NCBI RefSeq assembly: GCF_026686735.1
Contig: NZ_CP113432.1
Span: forward strand, 5,259,001-5,323,000
DNA from: Pseudomonas triclosanedens
GTDB lineage: Bacteria; Pseudomonadota; Gammaproteobacteria; Pseudomonadales; Pseudomonadaceae
DNA: 64,000 bases
Reading direction: 5' to 3'
In this document: positions 24,860 through 37,408 of the stretch, piece by piece
Layout: the number at the start of each line of letters is the position of its first letter
Position numbering within the stretch: position 1 is the first letter of the stretch
The notes under the pieces: model-generated
The model's database searches: none
Told to the model about the DNA's origin: nothing
Seen by the model: only the letters and a program-made list of their open reading frames with translations
Position numbers and translations under genes: made by a program

Positions 24860-25063
24860 TCAGCAGCAGCGGATGGGGCGTCCCTTGCCGCCACCGTAGC
24901 GCGCCTCCTGGCGCTCACGGAAGAATTCCTCGTAGGTCATCGGAGTCTTGTCCGGGTGCTTGTTCTGCATGTGCTGAACGTAGGTGTCGTAATCGGGCAT
25001 GCCGACCAGCATGCGAGCGGCCTGCCCGAGGTACTTACCCATGCGGCTGAGGTCGTTGAACAT
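24860..25063 (-). CDS. YbdD/YjiX-family small protein (DUF466)
   Basis: A 67-residue protein matching the YbdD/YjiX family: [19 protein letters not shown], a conserved [21 protein letters not shown] core and a C-terminal CC. In E. coli these proteins are required partners of the CstA and BtsT pyruvate transporters. The gene starts 12 bases after the stop of the cstA-like gene, an arrangement conserved across proteobacteria. Confidence 0.88.
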   Translation of the reverse strand: MFNDLSRMGKYLGQAARMLVGMPDYDTYVQHMQNKHPDKTPMTYEEFFRERQEARYGGGKGRPIRCC

Positions 25064-25075
25064 GATCTACCTCCG

Positions 25076-27142
25076 TCAGGCGTCCGGGATCGGCTGGAAC
25101 GGAGCCTCATTGTCGGTGCGCTCCTTCTTGCTCCAGGCGCTGGCGCCTACCTTGATGGCGTACACCAGCACGCTGAACACCACCAGCAGGAACAGCACGG
25201 TGAGGCCGGCATTGATGTAGGCGTTCATCATCACGTGCTGCATCTGGCCGATGTCCTTGGCCGGGGCGATGATCTGCCCGGCATCCAGGCCCGCCGAGTA
25301 CTTCTTGCCGAGGGCGATGAAGCCGACCGCCGGGTTGCTGTCGAAGATCTTGATCAGGCCGGCTGTAGTGGTGCAGATCAGCAGCCAGGCAGCCGGCAGC
25401 GCGGTCACCCAGACGTACTGCTGGCGCTTCATCTTGATCAGCACGACGGTAGCGAGCATCAACGCGATACCGGCAAGCATCTGGTTGGAGATGCCGAACA
25501 GCGGCCACAAGGTATTGATGCCGCCCAGCGGGTCCACCACGCCCTGGTACAGCAGCCAGCCCCACAGGGCCACGCAGCCGCCGGTACCGACGATGTTGGC
25601 GCCCCAGGAGTCGGTTTTCTTCAGGGCCGGCACGAAGTTGCCCAGCAGGTCCTGCAGCATGAAGCGACCGGCACGGGTGCCGGCATCCACCGCGGTGAGG
25701 ATGAACAGCGCCTCGAAGAGAATCGCGAAGTGGTACCAGAAGGCCATCGTGTTCTCACCCGGCAGCACCTGGTGAAGGATGTGCGCAATGCCCACGGCAA
25801 GCGTCGGCGCGCCACCGGCACGGGCGAGGATGGTGGTTTCGCCGATATCCTTGGCGGTCTGGGTCAGCACCTCCGGAGAAATCACGAAGCCCCAGCTGCT
25901 GACAGTGGCGGCTACCGCGTTGACGTCGGTACCGACCACAGCCGGCGGGCTGTTCATGGCGAAGTAGATGCCCGGCTCGATCACCGAGGCAGCGACCATT
26001 GCCATGATGGCCACGAAGGACTCCATCAGCATGCCGCCGTAGCCGATGTAGCGTGCATCGGGTTCACGGTTGAGCAGCTTGGGCGTGGTGCCCGAGGAGA
26101 TCAGCGCGTGGAAGCCGGAAACGGCACCACAGGCGATGGTGATGAACAGGAACGGGAACAGGCCGCCCTTCCACACCGGGCCGGTGCCGTCGGTGAACTG
26201 GGTCAGGGCAGGCATCTTCAGCTCCGGCGAGACGATCAGGATGCCGATGGCCAGGGCGACGATGGTGCCGATCTTGAGGAAGGTCGACAGATAGTCCCGC
26301 GGCGCCAGCAGCAGCCATACCGGCAGCACCGAGGCGATGGCACCGTAGGCGATCAGCATCCAGACGATCTGCACGCCGTGGAAGGTGAACACCGGAGCCC
26401 ATTCCGGACTGGCGGCGACTTGCCCGCCCAGCCAGATCGAACCCAGCAGCAGGGCCACGCCAACCACGGAAATCTCGCCAATACGGCCTGGGCGGATGTA
26501 GCGCATGTACACACCCATGAGAATCGCGATCGGGATGGTCGCCATCACGGTGAACATGCCCCACGGGCTCTCGGCCAAGGCCTTCACCACGATCAGGGCG
26601 AGTACCGCGAGGATGATGATCATGATCAGGAATGCGCCGAACAGAGCGATGGTCCCCGCCACCTGCCCCATTTCCTCGCGTACCAGCTCACCCAGCGAGC
26701 GACCGTTGCGCCGGCTGGAAATGAACAGGACCATGAAGTCCTGGACGGCGCCAGCCAGCACCACACCGGCGATCAGCCAGAGCGTGCCGGGCAGGTAGCC
26801 CATCTGCGCCGCGAGCACGGGACCGACCAGCGGGCCGGCGCCAGCGATGGCGGCGAAGTGGTGACCGAAAAGGATGTGCTTGTTGGTCGGGACGTAGTCC
26901 AGGCCATCGTTATTGAGGACCGCGGGGGTCGCTCGATTGGGGTCGAGCTGCATCACCTTGGTGGCGATGAACAGACTGTAATAGCGGTACGCAACCAGGT
27001 AGATGGCAACGGCTGCGACGACGATCCACAGCGCATTGATGGCTTCGCCGCGGCGAAGCGCCACGACTCCTAATGCAAAGGCACCGACTATCGCCACCAC
27101 CAGCCATGCGAGGTGACGCAGCAGGTTGTTGTTATTGTTCAT
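25076..27142 (-). CDS. cstA: CstA-family pyruvate/peptide transporter
   Basis: A 688-residue inner-membrane carrier with about 16 hydrophobic segments and hallmark sequences of the CstA family: DGLDYVPTNKHILFGHHFA, SSRRNGRSLGELVREEMG and FPFLFITIACGAVSGFHALI. CstA/BtsT proteins import pyruvate and possibly peptides under carbon limitation. Co-transcription with the ybdD gene 12 bp downstream supports the call. The 184-bp upstream gap should carry its promoter. Confidence 0.92.
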   Translation of the reverse strand: MNNNNNLLRHLAWLVVAIVGAFALGVVALRRGEAINALWIVVAAVAIYLVAYRYYSLFIATKVMQLDPNRATPAVLNNDGLDYVPTNKHILFGHHFAAIAGAGPLVGPVLAAQMGYLPGTLWLIAGVVLAGAVQDFMVLFISSRRNGRSLGELVREEMGQVAGTIALFGAFLIMIIILAVLALIVVKALAESPWGMFTVMATIPIAILMGVYMRYIRPGRIGEISVVGVALLLGSIWLGGQVAASPEWAPVFTFHGVQIVWMLIAYGAIASVLPVWLLLAPRDYLSTFLKIGTIVALAIGILIVSPELKMPALTQFTDGTGPVWKGGLFPFLFITIACGAVSGFHALISSGTTPKLLNREPDARYIGYGGMLMESFVAIMAMVAASVIEPGIYFAMNSPPAVVGTDVNAVAATVSSWGFVISPEVLTQTAKDIGETTILARAGGAPTLAVGIAHILHQVLPGENTMAFWYHFAILFEALFILTAVDAGTRAGRFMLQDLLGNFVPALKKTDSWGANIVGTGGCVALWGWLLYQGVVDPLGGINTLWPLFGISNQMLAGIALMLATVVLIKMKRQQYVWVTALPAAWLLICTTTAGLIKIFDSNPAVGFIALGKKYSAGLDAGQIIAPAKDIGQMQHVMMNAYINAGLTVLFLLVVFSVLVYAIKVGASAWSKKERTDNEAPFQPIPDA

Positions 27143-27281
27143 AGCGAGGCTTCCGACAGTTTGAAGGCGAGAATTCGCAGAAAAATTCTAGTCTTTTCCC
27201 ACGACCCATTCATACGACCTTAGTCTAGAGCGGTTACGTGCTTATTGCCGGACGTCGAAACGCGCCGGCCACCCTGCCCAA

Positions 27282-27308
27282 AAGAAAAGCCCGCCTGGTA
27301 GGCGGGCT
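27282..27308 (-). terminator. terminator of the DUF3015 gene
   Basis: AGCCCGCCT (27288-27296) pairs with AGGCGGGCT (27300-27308) around a 3-base loop. The minus strand continues with TTTTCTTTT, a standard intrinsic terminator just after the gene ending at 27327. Confidence 0.8.
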
Positions 27309-27326
27309 CGTACGAGCGGTTCTGGA

Positions 27327-27839
27327 TCAGACCGGCTGCTTGGCGTAGCGCGAAAGAACCTGGTCGCGGCTCATGACTTCCAGGGTGTTGTTCAGCACTT
27401 GTTCGCCCGTGGTGTTCTGGGCAGCGAAGATTTCTCCGTAGTGCTGTTGAGTCACCTGGGCGAAGTGCGCGCGATCCTTGGTCGGAACGCCCAGCAGGAC
27501 AGCATAGGCATCCAGCGCCTCGCCATGCCCCTTGGCCATGTCTTCGGCGATGTTGTCGAGCATGCCATTCATGGCGAAGATCGAGCGACCGCCATAGGTG
27601 ATGCGCTGGTTGGCGTCACAACCGTTGGTACCGGAGGTAAGGCCGAAGGTGGCGTTGCCGGAAGTGCCGTTGGTGGTAGTGGCCAACAGGTGCGGGAACA
27701 GGCCACGCTGACCTTCGAATGCCATGTTGCCCCACCCGCAACCCTTGCCGCTCTGCCCTGCCTCGTCAGCTTGCGCCAACAGGCTGGCAGCGCTCAAAAC
27801 ACCAAAGATCAGCCCCTTGCTCAGGAGTTTCTTGTCCAT
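27327..27839 (-). CDS. DUF3015-family secreted protein
   Basis: A 170-residue protein with a signal peptide (1 to about 25, ending LLAQA). The conserved DUF3015 block is GCGWGNMAFEGQRG, then HLLATTTNGTSGNATFG and SGTNGCDANQR. The two cysteines are typical of the family. The start at 27839 is taken because it places the signal peptide at the N-terminus; a longer form would add 13 polar residues. The function is unknown. As in P. aeruginosa, it neighbours the PilZ (MapZ) gene, which is divergent. Confidence 0.82.
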   Translation of the reverse strand: MDKKLLSKGLIFGVLSAASLLAQADEAGQSGKGCGWGNMAFEGQRGLFPHLLATTTNGTSGNATFGLTSGTNGCDANQRITYGGRSIFAMNGMLDNIAEDMAKGHGEALDAYAVLLGVPTKDRAHFAQVTQQHYGEIFAAQNTTGEQVLNNTLEVMSRDQVLSRYAKQPV

Positions 27840-28017
27840 GCTCTGCGCTCCGCAGTTGAGTGTTTGATTTCCGCCCAAGGAGCTTTGGCGAGGGGCGGCT
27901 ACCTGTCAAACCGGAAGCAGGCTTGCCGGTCGGGTAAATCCTCCTAAACACCGGTAGGACATGTTGACCGGTGCTTGTCTATAGTGAGGCGAACCCGATT
28001 GGCCGGAGTACCAGGAC

Positions 28018-28386
28018 ATGAGCGACGATCATGCCGAGCGGCGGCGCTTTCAACGCATCGCCTTCGATGCAGGGACAGAAATCAGCCAGGGCGACCGGCG
28101 CTGGAAGGTCGCCCTGCTGGACCTGTCATTGCAGGGGCTGCTGGTCGAGCGCCCCGAACACTGGGATGTGGTAGCCGGCGAGCCGCTTCAGGTACGCATC
28201 TACCTGGGCTTCGATGCCAACGTGTACATGGAAGCGGACCTGGCGTGGGAGCGCGAGGGGCTGCTGGGCTTCACCTGCCGGCATATTGACCTCGACTCGA
28301 TCAGCCACCTGCGCCGCCTGGTGGAGCTCAACCTCGGCGACGAAACCCTGCTGGAACGCGAGCTGACGCTGCTGGGCGAGCATTGA
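28018..28386 (+). CDS. mapZ: PilZ-domain c-di-GMP receptor MapZ
   Basis: A 122-residue single PilZ-domain protein with the two c-di-GMP binding motifs RRRFQR (8-13) and DLSLQG (35-40). It ends with the [20 protein letters not shown] block characteristic of MapZ (PA4608). In P. aeruginosa MapZ binds c-di-GMP and inhibits the chemotaxis methyltransferase CheR1, linking the second messenger to flagellar motor switching. Gene context (DUF3015 gene on one side, radA on the other) matches P. aeruginosa. The assignment depends on that similarity; the chemotaxis partner is outside this window. Confidence 0.85.
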   Translation: MSDDHAERRRFQRIAFDAGTEISQGDRRWKVALLDLSLQGLLVERPEHWDVVAGEPLQVRIYLGFDANVYMEADLAWEREGLLGFTCRHIDLDSISHLRRLVELNLGDETLLERELTLLGEH

Positions 28387-28423
28387 GCGGGGCCTGCTCC
28401 AGCATCCCCCGCACGCGGCTCCT

Positions 28424-28455
28424 GGTGGGCATCGCTACGCTCCACCCATCCTGCG
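28424..28455. repeat. intergenic hairpin repeat, copy 2
   Basis: Bases 28427-28455 repeat 18886-18914 with two mismatches, with GGTGGG pairing to CCACCC around the central CGCTACGCT. It lies between the convergent mapZ and radA genes, where it may also act as a termination hairpin. Confidence 0.65.
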
Positions 28456-28512
28456 TATCCGATCACGAACGGGGCCCGGCATTAAGCGGGAACCGAGCCA
28501 TCCGCGCAGACC

Positions 28513-29889
<1,377 letters not shown>

Positions 29890-30059
29890 TGGCGGACTCC
29901 GTCGAAGACAAAGCACGCATCATAGCCAATCGGGCCAGGCGCTTCAGGACCTGTTTTCGATCTCTCGAACGAGAGCGGAATACGTAGAATCAGAGGAAGG
30001 AGCGCAGCTTGCGCGGCGCGCGAGCACGACTCGCTCCTTCGCGGTGGAGCCGGAGCGTA

Positions 30060-30290
30060 TCAGCCCGCCAAGCGGCGATACTGGCACTCCATGTCGTGCT
30101 TGAGGCTTTCGCGGCGCATCAGCAGCGAAGCCAAGGTACATTCGGGGCGCTCGATGCCCTCCTCCACGCGACCGATACGCTGGTCCAGCAACTCGTACTG
30201 CAACTTCAGCCGGACCAGGCGTTCCTGCGCTCGCAGGGCATCGCGGGATTTGACGGAGGACTTGCCGAGAGTGGAGATGGATTTGCGCAT
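30060..30290 (-). CDS. small coiled-coil protein, hypothetical
   Basis: A 76-residue, strongly charged and helical protein (LRAQERLVRLKLQYELLDQRI, MRRESLKHDMECQYRRLAG) with no signal or membrane segment. No strong ribosome site is visible. It lies 76 bp downstream of the YdcH-like gene on the same strand, and both are short helical proteins, so they may form one unit. The function is unknown. Confidence 0.6.
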   Translation of the reverse strand: MRKSISTLGKSSVKSRDALRAQERLVRLKLQYELLDQRIGRVEEGIERPECTLASLLMRRESLKHDMECQYRRLAG

Positions 30291-30366
30291 GGCGGTGGCA
30301 CCAGCAGGAAAAAGATGACAGGAGCCTACGCCTCGCTCCCCCCCACACCCTTGACTTCAATCAAGC

Positions 30367-30609
30367 TCAGGAGGATCGCCTGAGCAGGTCGGCGATCTCG
30401 TCCTTCAACGTCACGCGCTGCAGCTTGAGGGAGTTGAGAGAGAGGTCGTCCATCGCCTCACGGCCGTCCTCGATGTCGTAGATCTTGCGGTCCAGTTCCT
30501 CGTAGCTGGCGGCCAGCCTGGTGAAATGGGCGTCGTTCCCATGCAACCGGGTCATCAGAGCCTTCTGGTCGGGAAACTCGCGGACTAGCGGATGGTGCTC
30601 GAGCGGCAT
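30367..30609 (-). CDS. YdcH/DUF465-family protein
   Basis: An 80-residue helical hairpin protein of the YdcH (DUF465) family: HHPLVREFPDQKALMTRLHG, FTRLAASYEELDRKIYDIED and LKLQRVTLKDEIADLLRR. The role of the family is not established. GAGGAGG lies six bases before the start at 30609. Confidence 0.82.
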   Translation of the reverse strand: MPLEHHPLVREFPDQKALMTRLHGNDAHFTRLAASYEELDRKIYDIEDGREAMDDLSLNSLKLQRVTLKDEIADLLRRSS

Positions 30610-30760
30610 GACAGGCCTCCTCTGCGGGTGGGTTGCCCACTAAGCCTAGACCACCGGAACGCACGTCCCAACGCCGCTGGTCACGGCAATTGAAGGTGCT
30701 CGCATCACGGCGGACCGCTAAACTGCCCCTGTCCCTCTTTCCGTTACAAGGAGTTCACGC

Positions 30761-31168
30761 ATGAGTCTGTTAAGCGAATTCAAGGCCTTCGCCGTCAAGG
30801 GCAACGTGGTCGACATGGCCGTCGGTATCATCATCGGCGCCGCATTCGGCAAGATCGTCTCGTCCTTCGTCGGCGACGTGATCATGCCGCCCATCGGCCT
30901 GCTGATCGGAGGGGTGGATTTCTCCGACCTGGCGATCACCCTCAAGGCCGCCGAAGGCACCACACCCGCGGTGGTGTTGGCCTACGGCAAATTCATCCAG
31001 ACCTGCCTGGACTTCCTGATCGTGGCCTTCGCCATCTTCATGGGCGTGAAGGCGATCAACCGCTTCAAGCGCGAAGAAGAAGCCGCGCCAGCCGCACCGA
31101 CCAAGGACCAGGAACTGCTGAGCGAAATCCGCGACCTGCTCAAGGAGCAGCGTAACCGCGCTCCCTGA
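30761..31168 (+). CDS. mscL: large-conductance mechanosensitive channel
   Basis: A 135-residue MscL homopentameric channel that releases solutes on hypo-osmotic shock. The N-terminal amphipathic helix ([20 protein letters not shown]), pore-lining TM1 ([20 protein letters not shown]), periplasmic loop, TM2 (about 75-100) and C-terminal charged helix ([14 protein letters not shown]) are all present at normal length. AAGGAG precedes the start. It is convergent with the TerC-family gene, whose end lies 15 bp away. Confidence 0.96.
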   Translation: MSLLSEFKAFAVKGNVVDMAVGIIIGAAFGKIVSSFVGDVIMPPIGLLIGGVDFSDLAITLKAAEGTTPAVVLAYGKFIQTCLDFLIVAFAIFMGVKAINRFKREEEAAPAAPTKDQELLSEIRDLLKEQRNRAP

Positions 31169-31182
31169 GCCGCCGCGGTCCG

Positions 31183-32733
31183 TCAGGCCGGCGGTATGAG
31201 CAGCAGGTGGCCGATCCGGCGCTCGCTGACATCGAGCACCTCAAGGTGCCAGCCGCCCAGCTCCAGCGTATCGCCCTTGGCCGGCAAGCGGCCAAGGTGC
31301 TTCAGCGCCAGGCCACCCAGGGTCTGATACTCCGCGGTCGGGCGGGCATGGAAGCCCACCCGCTCGGCCAACGCTGCCAGCGTTACCGCACCGTCCACGC
31401 GATAGCCGCGCGAATCCGCTTCGATATCCGTACCGGACACCTCGCTGGCGTCCGGCAGTTCGCCGGCGATGGCCTCCAGCACGTCGGTCAGGCTGAGCAT
31501 GCCTTCGAAGCCGCCGAACTCGTTGACCACGAAGGCCAGGTGAGTCGACGCCTCGCGCATCTGCTCCAGCGCGCTCAGCACCGTGCTGCTGTCCGGCAGG
31601 CTCAGCGGCTCGCGCAGCAGCGGCAGGATGTCCAGCTCGCGGCCTTGCAGCAGATCGGCGAACAGCTCCTTCTTGTGCACGAAGCCCAGCGGCTCGTCGA
31701 TATTGCCGTCACGGATCACCAGCAGGCGCGAGTACGGCGACTCCAGCAGCGCACGGCGAATGTTCTCCGGGCTGTCGGCCACGTCCACGCGGTGCACGCG
31801 CTGGCGGTCGATCATCACCGCCTTCACCGGGCGCTCGGCCAGGCCCAGCACACCGCTGATCATCACTCGCTCGCGACGGTGGAACGGCGCATCGCCGCCA
31901 TCGTCCGGGCCCACCATGTCGGCGATTTCATCACCGACTTCATCGGCCTCGACCTTGCCACCCATCAGGCGCAGCACCGCATGGGCGGTCCGCTGGCGCA
32001 GGCCACGCTGGCCGCGCAGGCTCTTCTGGCGGCGCCAGCGTACCAGTTGGTTGGCCATCTCGATCAGCAGGCTGAAGCCGATGGCGGCGTACAGATAGCC
32101 TTTCGGAATATGGAAGCCCAGCCCCTCGGCGGTCAGGCTGAAACCGATCATCAGCAGGAAGCCCAGGCACAGCATGATCACCGTCGGGTGTTCATTGACG
32201 AAACGCGTCAGCGGCTTGCTGGCGACCATCATCAGACCGATGGAGAAGATGACCGCGATCATCATCACTTCCAACTGGTCGACCATGCCCACAGCCGTGA
32301 TCACCGCATCGAGGGAGAACACCGCGTCAAGCACCACGATCTGTGCCACCACCGGCCAGAAGGCCGCGTACACGCGCTTGCCCCCGGCCTGATGCACGCG
32401 GCCCTCCAGGCGCTCGTGCAGTTCGAGGGTCGCCTTGAACAACAGGAACAGACCACCGAACAGCATGATCAGGTCGCGTCCGGAGAAGGTCTTGCCGAAC
32501 ACTTCGATCAGCGGCGCGGTCAGCGTCACCAGCCACGAGATGCTGGCCAGCAGGCCCAGGCGCATCAACAGCGCCAGCGACAGGCCGATCAGCCGCGCGC
32601 GATCACGCAGGTGCGGCGGCAGCTTGTCCGCGAGGATCGCAATGAAGACGAGGTTGTCGATGCCCAGCACCAGCTCCAGCAGGATCAGGGTGAGCAGGCC
32701 GAGCCAGGCCGTGGGGTCCATCAGCCATTCCAT
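31183..32733 (-). CDS. TerC-family membrane protein with CBS pair and CorC domain
   Basis: A 516-residue protein with three parts. A seven-segment TerC domain (about 5-225) begins [22 protein letters not shown] and includes [17 protein letters not shown]; these acidic intramembrane motifs are typical. Tandem CBS domains follow (about 300-415), then a CorC/HlyC-type C-terminal domain (about 430-510). The architecture equals YoaE/YegH. TerC proteins are linked to Mn2+ or other metal export during membrane insertion of exoenzymes; substrate and role here are inferred only. It is a single gene convergent with mscL. Confidence 0.85.
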   Translation of the reverse strand: MEWLMDPTAWLGLLTLILLELVLGIDNLVFIAILADKLPPHLRDRARLIGLSLALLMRLGLLASISWLVTLTAPLIEVFGKTFSGRDLIMLFGGLFLLFKATLELHERLEGRVHQAGGKRVYAAFWPVVAQIVVLDAVFSLDAVITAVGMVDQLEVMMIAVIFSIGLMMVASKPLTRFVNEHPTVIMLCLGFLLMIGFSLTAEGLGFHIPKGYLYAAIGFSLLIEMANQLVRWRRQKSLRGQRGLRQRTAHAVLRLMGGKVEADEVGDEIADMVGPDDGGDAPFHRRERVMISGVLGLAERPVKAVMIDRQRVHRVDVADSPENIRRALLESPYSRLLVIRDGNIDEPLGFVHKKELFADLLQGRELDILPLLREPLSLPDSSTVLSALEQMREASTHLAFVVNEFGGFEGMLSLTDVLEAIAGELPDASEVSGTDIEADSRGYRVDGAVTLAALAERVGFHARPTAEYQTLGGLALKHLGRLPAKGDTLELGGWHLEVLDVSERRIGHLLLIPPA

Positions 32734-32951
32734 ATCGGTCGACCTCGCTGGGTACGCGCCGTGGCAGGCTGGGTAGCATCATTCGCGAACGCGGATGCCG
32801 GGGGAGGTTCGCCGGCCACCGGAGCTACCGGGGTCGGCGTGGTACTTTGACTGTCCATCAGGGTCCAGTGAAGGGAAAACGAACGCTTATCCTACGGTCA
32901 AAGCGCCCGCCTCCTAAGTGGACAATCTTTTCAAAATCTATCGAAGCGCCG

Positions 32952-33728
32952 TTACCAATAGTTCTCCACCGCGATCTGGCCGGGCTTGCGCGTCAGCGCC
33001 AGGCTCATGCCACGTGCCTTGAGTACCGCCCGCGTGTCTTCGATCATCTGCGGATTGCCGCAGAGCATCACCCGCGAATGTTCCGGCGTGAGCTCCAGCC
33101 CGGCAGCGCGCTCCAGCTCGCCGTTCTCGATCAGCGTGGTGATCCGCGCATTCAGGCAGCCGGGGATCTGCTCGCGGGTGACCACCGGAATGAACTGCAG
33201 CTTGTGGAAGTACTCTGCCAGGTGCTCCATCCCGCCGAGGCTGGCGATCAGGTCGCGATAGGCGAGCTCCTTTTCCTCACGGGCGCTGTAGACCAGCTTG
33301 ATGGTCTCGAAGCGCTCCCACACTTCGAAGTCCTGCAGGATCGACAGGAACGGGGCGAGGCCGGTGCCGGTGGCGAGCATCCAGAGATCGCGGCCATCGG
33401 GGAAGCGGTCGAGGGTCAGGAAACCGAAGGATTGGCGGTCCACCAGCAACTGGTCGCCGACTCGCAGCCGGCTGAGCTCGCTGGTGAACTCCCCGCCCGG
33501 AACGACGATGGAGAAGAATTCGAGAAAATCGTCGTGGGGCGCCGACACCATCGAGTAGGCGCGCCAGACGATGCTGCCGCCGGGCTTGTACGCGCCCAGG
33601 CGGGCGAACTGCCCGGCACGGAAGCGGTAGCCGCTGTCGCGGGTAGTGCGCAGGGTGAACAGGCTGGGCGTCAGAGTCTGCACTTCCAGCAGGGTCTGGC
33701 GGGTGAACTTCTCTTCGCTGGCGGTCAT
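32952..33728 (-). CDS. fpr: ferredoxin-NADP+ reductase
   Basis: A 258-residue FAD flavoprotein that exchanges electrons between NADPH and ferredoxin or flavodoxin, supporting oxidative-stress defence. The FAD motif RAYSMVSAPHDDFLEFFSI, the NADP-binding GTGLAPFLSILQD and the C-terminal VENYW are typical of the bacterial subclass I Fpr of Azotobacter and Pseudomonas. GAGGAG lies a few bases before ATG 33728; a longer frame upstream lacks any Fpr similarity. Confidence 0.92.
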   Translation of the reverse strand: MTASEEKFTRQTLLEVQTLTPSLFTLRTTRDSGYRFRAGQFARLGAYKPGGSIVWRAYSMVSAPHDDFLEFFSIVVPGGEFTSELSRLRVGDQLLVDRQSFGFLTLDRFPDGRDLWMLATGTGLAPFLSILQDFEVWERFETIKLVYSAREEKELAYRDLIASLGGMEHLAEYFHKLQFIPVVTREQIPGCLNARITTLIENGELERAAGLELTPEHSRVMLCGNPQMIEDTRAVLKARGMSLALTRKPGQIAVENYW

Positions 33729-33878
33729 CGTCCGCTCCTCTTGCAGGGACCCGATCATTTTCCCGTATTGGCGGCGCCAGAAACACCCGCAAGGCTTGTG
33801 GTCATCCTCCACGCAAGCGATCACGGCCAACACCAGGCCGACCGTAACCGATTTCCCCGCACCGGGGCCTGCCAGGAA

Positions 33879-35206
<1,328 letters not shown>

Positions 35207-36331
35207 ATGCCCGTCCTCGCCAGTCCTTTTGCCCAGCTCGATCTGGTCCGCCATCCCGAACAGCAGGGCGAGCCTCTGCAGGCCTTCGACGCGGCGGACG
35301 AGTATCTGCTCAGCCACCTGCACGACCAGGGCGTCAGCACGCAAAGCCGGGTGCTGGTGCTCAACGACAGCTTCGGCGCACTCGCTGCCAGCCTCGCACC
35401 CCATGTTTGCCTGACCAGCAGCGGCGACTCGCACCTGGGCTACATTGCCCTGCAGCGCAACCTCGAACGCAACGGTTTGGGCGCCGTCCCGCTGGCCTTC
35501 GTACCCGCCAGCGAAAGACCGCAGGGGCCGTTCGACCACGTACTGGTGCGCGTACCCAAGACCCTCGCGCTACTGGAAGAACAACTGATTCGCCTGCACG
35601 GCCAACTGGCGCAGGGCGCGAAGGTAGTCGCCGCCGGCATGATCAAGCACCTGCCACGCGCCGCCGGCGACCTGCTGGAAAAATACATCGGCCCGATGCA
35701 CGCCTCGTTGGCGGTGAAGAAGGCCCGACTGCTGATCGCCAGCGCCGAGCAACGTCCGGCACCGGCCTCGCCCTACCCCACGCGCTACCGCCTGGACAAG
35801 CCTCCACTCACCCTGCTCAACCACGCCAACGTGTTCTGCCGCGACGGCCTGGACATCGGCACCCGCGCCTTCCTCCCGCACCTGCCGCACTTCCACCACG
35901 CCGTGCGGGCCGCCGACCTGGGCTGTGGCAACGGCGTCCTGGGCATCGCCTTCGCCCTGGCCAATCCGCAGGCCGAACTGACGCTGGTGGACGAGTCCTA
36001 CATGGCCGTGCAGTCGGCGCGGGAAAACTGGCTGGCCGCCCTGGGCGAGCGCCCCGTGGATATCCATGCCGACGACGGCCTGGCCGGCCAGCCGGCGGAC
36101 TCGCTGGACCTCGTGCTGTGCAACCCACCCTTCCACCAGCAGCAGGTGGTCGGCGACTTCCTCGCCTGGCGCATGTTCCAGCAGGCCCGTGCGGCGCTGG
36201 TCACCGGCGGCGAGCTGTGGATCGTCGGCAACCGTCACCTGGGCTACCACGCCAAGCTCAAACGCCTGTTCCGCGGCGTCGACCAGGTGGCGGCGAATCC
36301 GAAATTCGTGGTGCTGAAAGCGACGAAGTGA
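35207..36331 (+). CDS. rlmG: 23S rRNA (guanine(1835)-N2)-methyltransferase RlmG
   Basis: A 374-residue SAM-dependent methyltransferase with a duplicated N-terminal half (about 1-180) and a catalytic half. The catalytic half carries the SAM motif AADLGCGNGVLGIAFALANP and the N2-guanine signature LVLCNPPFHQQQVVGD. Length and the N-terminal LVRHPEQ...LQAFDAADEYLL match RlmG, which methylates G1835 of 23S rRNA; RsmC is the nearest alternative. ATG 35207 is chosen over an ATG 17 codons earlier because homologues start here, although the ribosome site is weak. Confidence 0.9.
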   Translation: MPVLASPFAQLDLVRHPEQQGEPLQAFDAADEYLLSHLHDQGVSTQSRVLVLNDSFGALAASLAPHVCLTSSGDSHLGYIALQRNLERNGLGAVPLAFVPASERPQGPFDHVLVRVPKTLALLEEQLIRLHGQLAQGAKVVAAGMIKHLPRAAGDLLEKYIGPMHASLAVKKARLLIASAEQRPAPASPYPTRYRLDKPPLTLLNHANVFCRDGLDIGTRAFLPHLPHFHHAVRAADLGCGNGVLGIAFALANPQAELTLVDESYMAVQSARENWLAALGERPVDIHADDGLAGQPADSLDLVLCNPPFHQQQVVGDFLAWRMFQQARAALVTGGELWIVGNRHLGYHAKLKRLFRGVDQVAANPKFVVLKATK

Positions 36332-36397
36332 CCTGGCGGGATTGCTCCGGAAAACGCGCCGGAGCAGCATGGGTCGCCCCCAGTCAGGATGCTCGCC

Positions 36398-37261
36398 ATG
36401 ACCGCCGCCGAACCCGCCCTCCCCGCGCCGGAACTGATCCGCACAGTCGACGGCATCAACCTCGCGCTGCGGCGCATCGGCCCGGAGAACGGCCCGCCGG
36501 TGATCCTCACCCACGGCACCTTCTCCAACCATCGCAGTTGCCTCGGGTTGGCCAACTACCTCGGTGCCCAGGGCTTCGCCTGCTGGCTGTTCGACTGGCG
36601 CGGCCACGGCGACAGCGAACGCAACGACTTCCTCCACAGCTTCGACGATGTCGCCGAATACGACGTGCCGGCGATTCTCGATGCGGTCAGGCAGCGTAGC
36701 GGGCAGGCCGCGCCGGCCTGGATCGGCCACTCCGGCGGCGGACTGATCGCCTCCATGTGGGCCGCGCGTAACCCACGGCTGGCCGAGCGGCGCCTGCGCG
36801 CGATGGTTCTGCTGGGTTCCCAGGCTACCGCCGCCGGAACCAGTCTTCGCCATCGCCTGTCTATCCAGGCGTTCGACTGGGTCCTGCGCTGGCAGCGTAT
36901 CGCCCCAAGCCGACCGAAGAACGTAGGGCCGGAAGCGGAAAGCGCACGGCTGATGCGCCAGTGGTGCCAATGGAACCTGCGCCGGCGCTTCGACTCGCTG
37001 GACGGCTTCGACTATCTGGCCGGGCTTGCCGGCATCGCCATCCCGGTACTGGGCCTGGCCGGCAGCGGAGACCGCTTCATCGCACCGCAGGCGGGTTGCC
37101 GGGCACTGGTGGAAGCCTTCGCCACGCCGCAGGCGCAATGGCTGCTATGCGGGCAGGCGAACGGCTTCCGCGAGGACTACAGCCACAACCGCCTGCTGCT
37201 CTCGCGCAACGCCAGCCTGGAAATCTGGCCGCGCATCGCCCAGTGGCTGGCAAGCAACTGA
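36398..37261 (+). CDS. alpha/beta-hydrolase family protein
   Basis: A 287-residue alpha/beta hydrolase. The oxyanion region is ILTHGTFSNHR, the nucleophile elbow GHSGGG holds S112, and D225 (GSGDRF) and H263 (SHNR) complete a plausible triad. AGGA at 36386-36389 supports ATG 36398; an ATG three codons earlier is possible. It follows rlmG by 66 bp on the same strand. The substrate is unknown; esterase or lipase-like activity is the usual guess for this group. Confidence 0.8.
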   Translation: MTAAEPALPAPELIRTVDGINLALRRIGPENGPPVILTHGTFSNHRSCLGLANYLGAQGFACWLFDWRGHGDSERNDFLHSFDDVAEYDVPAILDAVRQRSGQAAPAWIGHSGGGLIASMWAARNPRLAERRLRAMVLLGSQATAAGTSLRHRLSIQAFDWVLRWQRIAPSRPKNVGPEAESARLMRQWCQWNLRRRFDSLDGFDYLAGLAGIAIPVLGLAGSGDRFIAPQAGCRALVEAFATPQAQWLLCGQANGFREDYSHNRLLLSRNASLEIWPRIAQWLASN

Positions 37262-37408
37262 GCCGGACCCCAGGCATGCGGTATGGGGACAGCGCAGCCA
37301 TACCCATGCCGTCTGCGCACCGAATCGATGGGTATCGCAGGCCCGCCTACGGGTACGGAACGGCCAGCCCGAGCGGGTACGCGGCGCATTCGCGGGAGCG
37401 GGCTTCGC

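Noticed and set aside
24527..27073. 848-codon open frame antisense to cstA and the GTPase gene
   Set aside because: Long antisense frames are expected opposite GC-rich genes. Its composition is His/Gln/Arg-rich without domain motifs, while the opposite strand encodes clear CstA, YbdD and COG0523 proteins.
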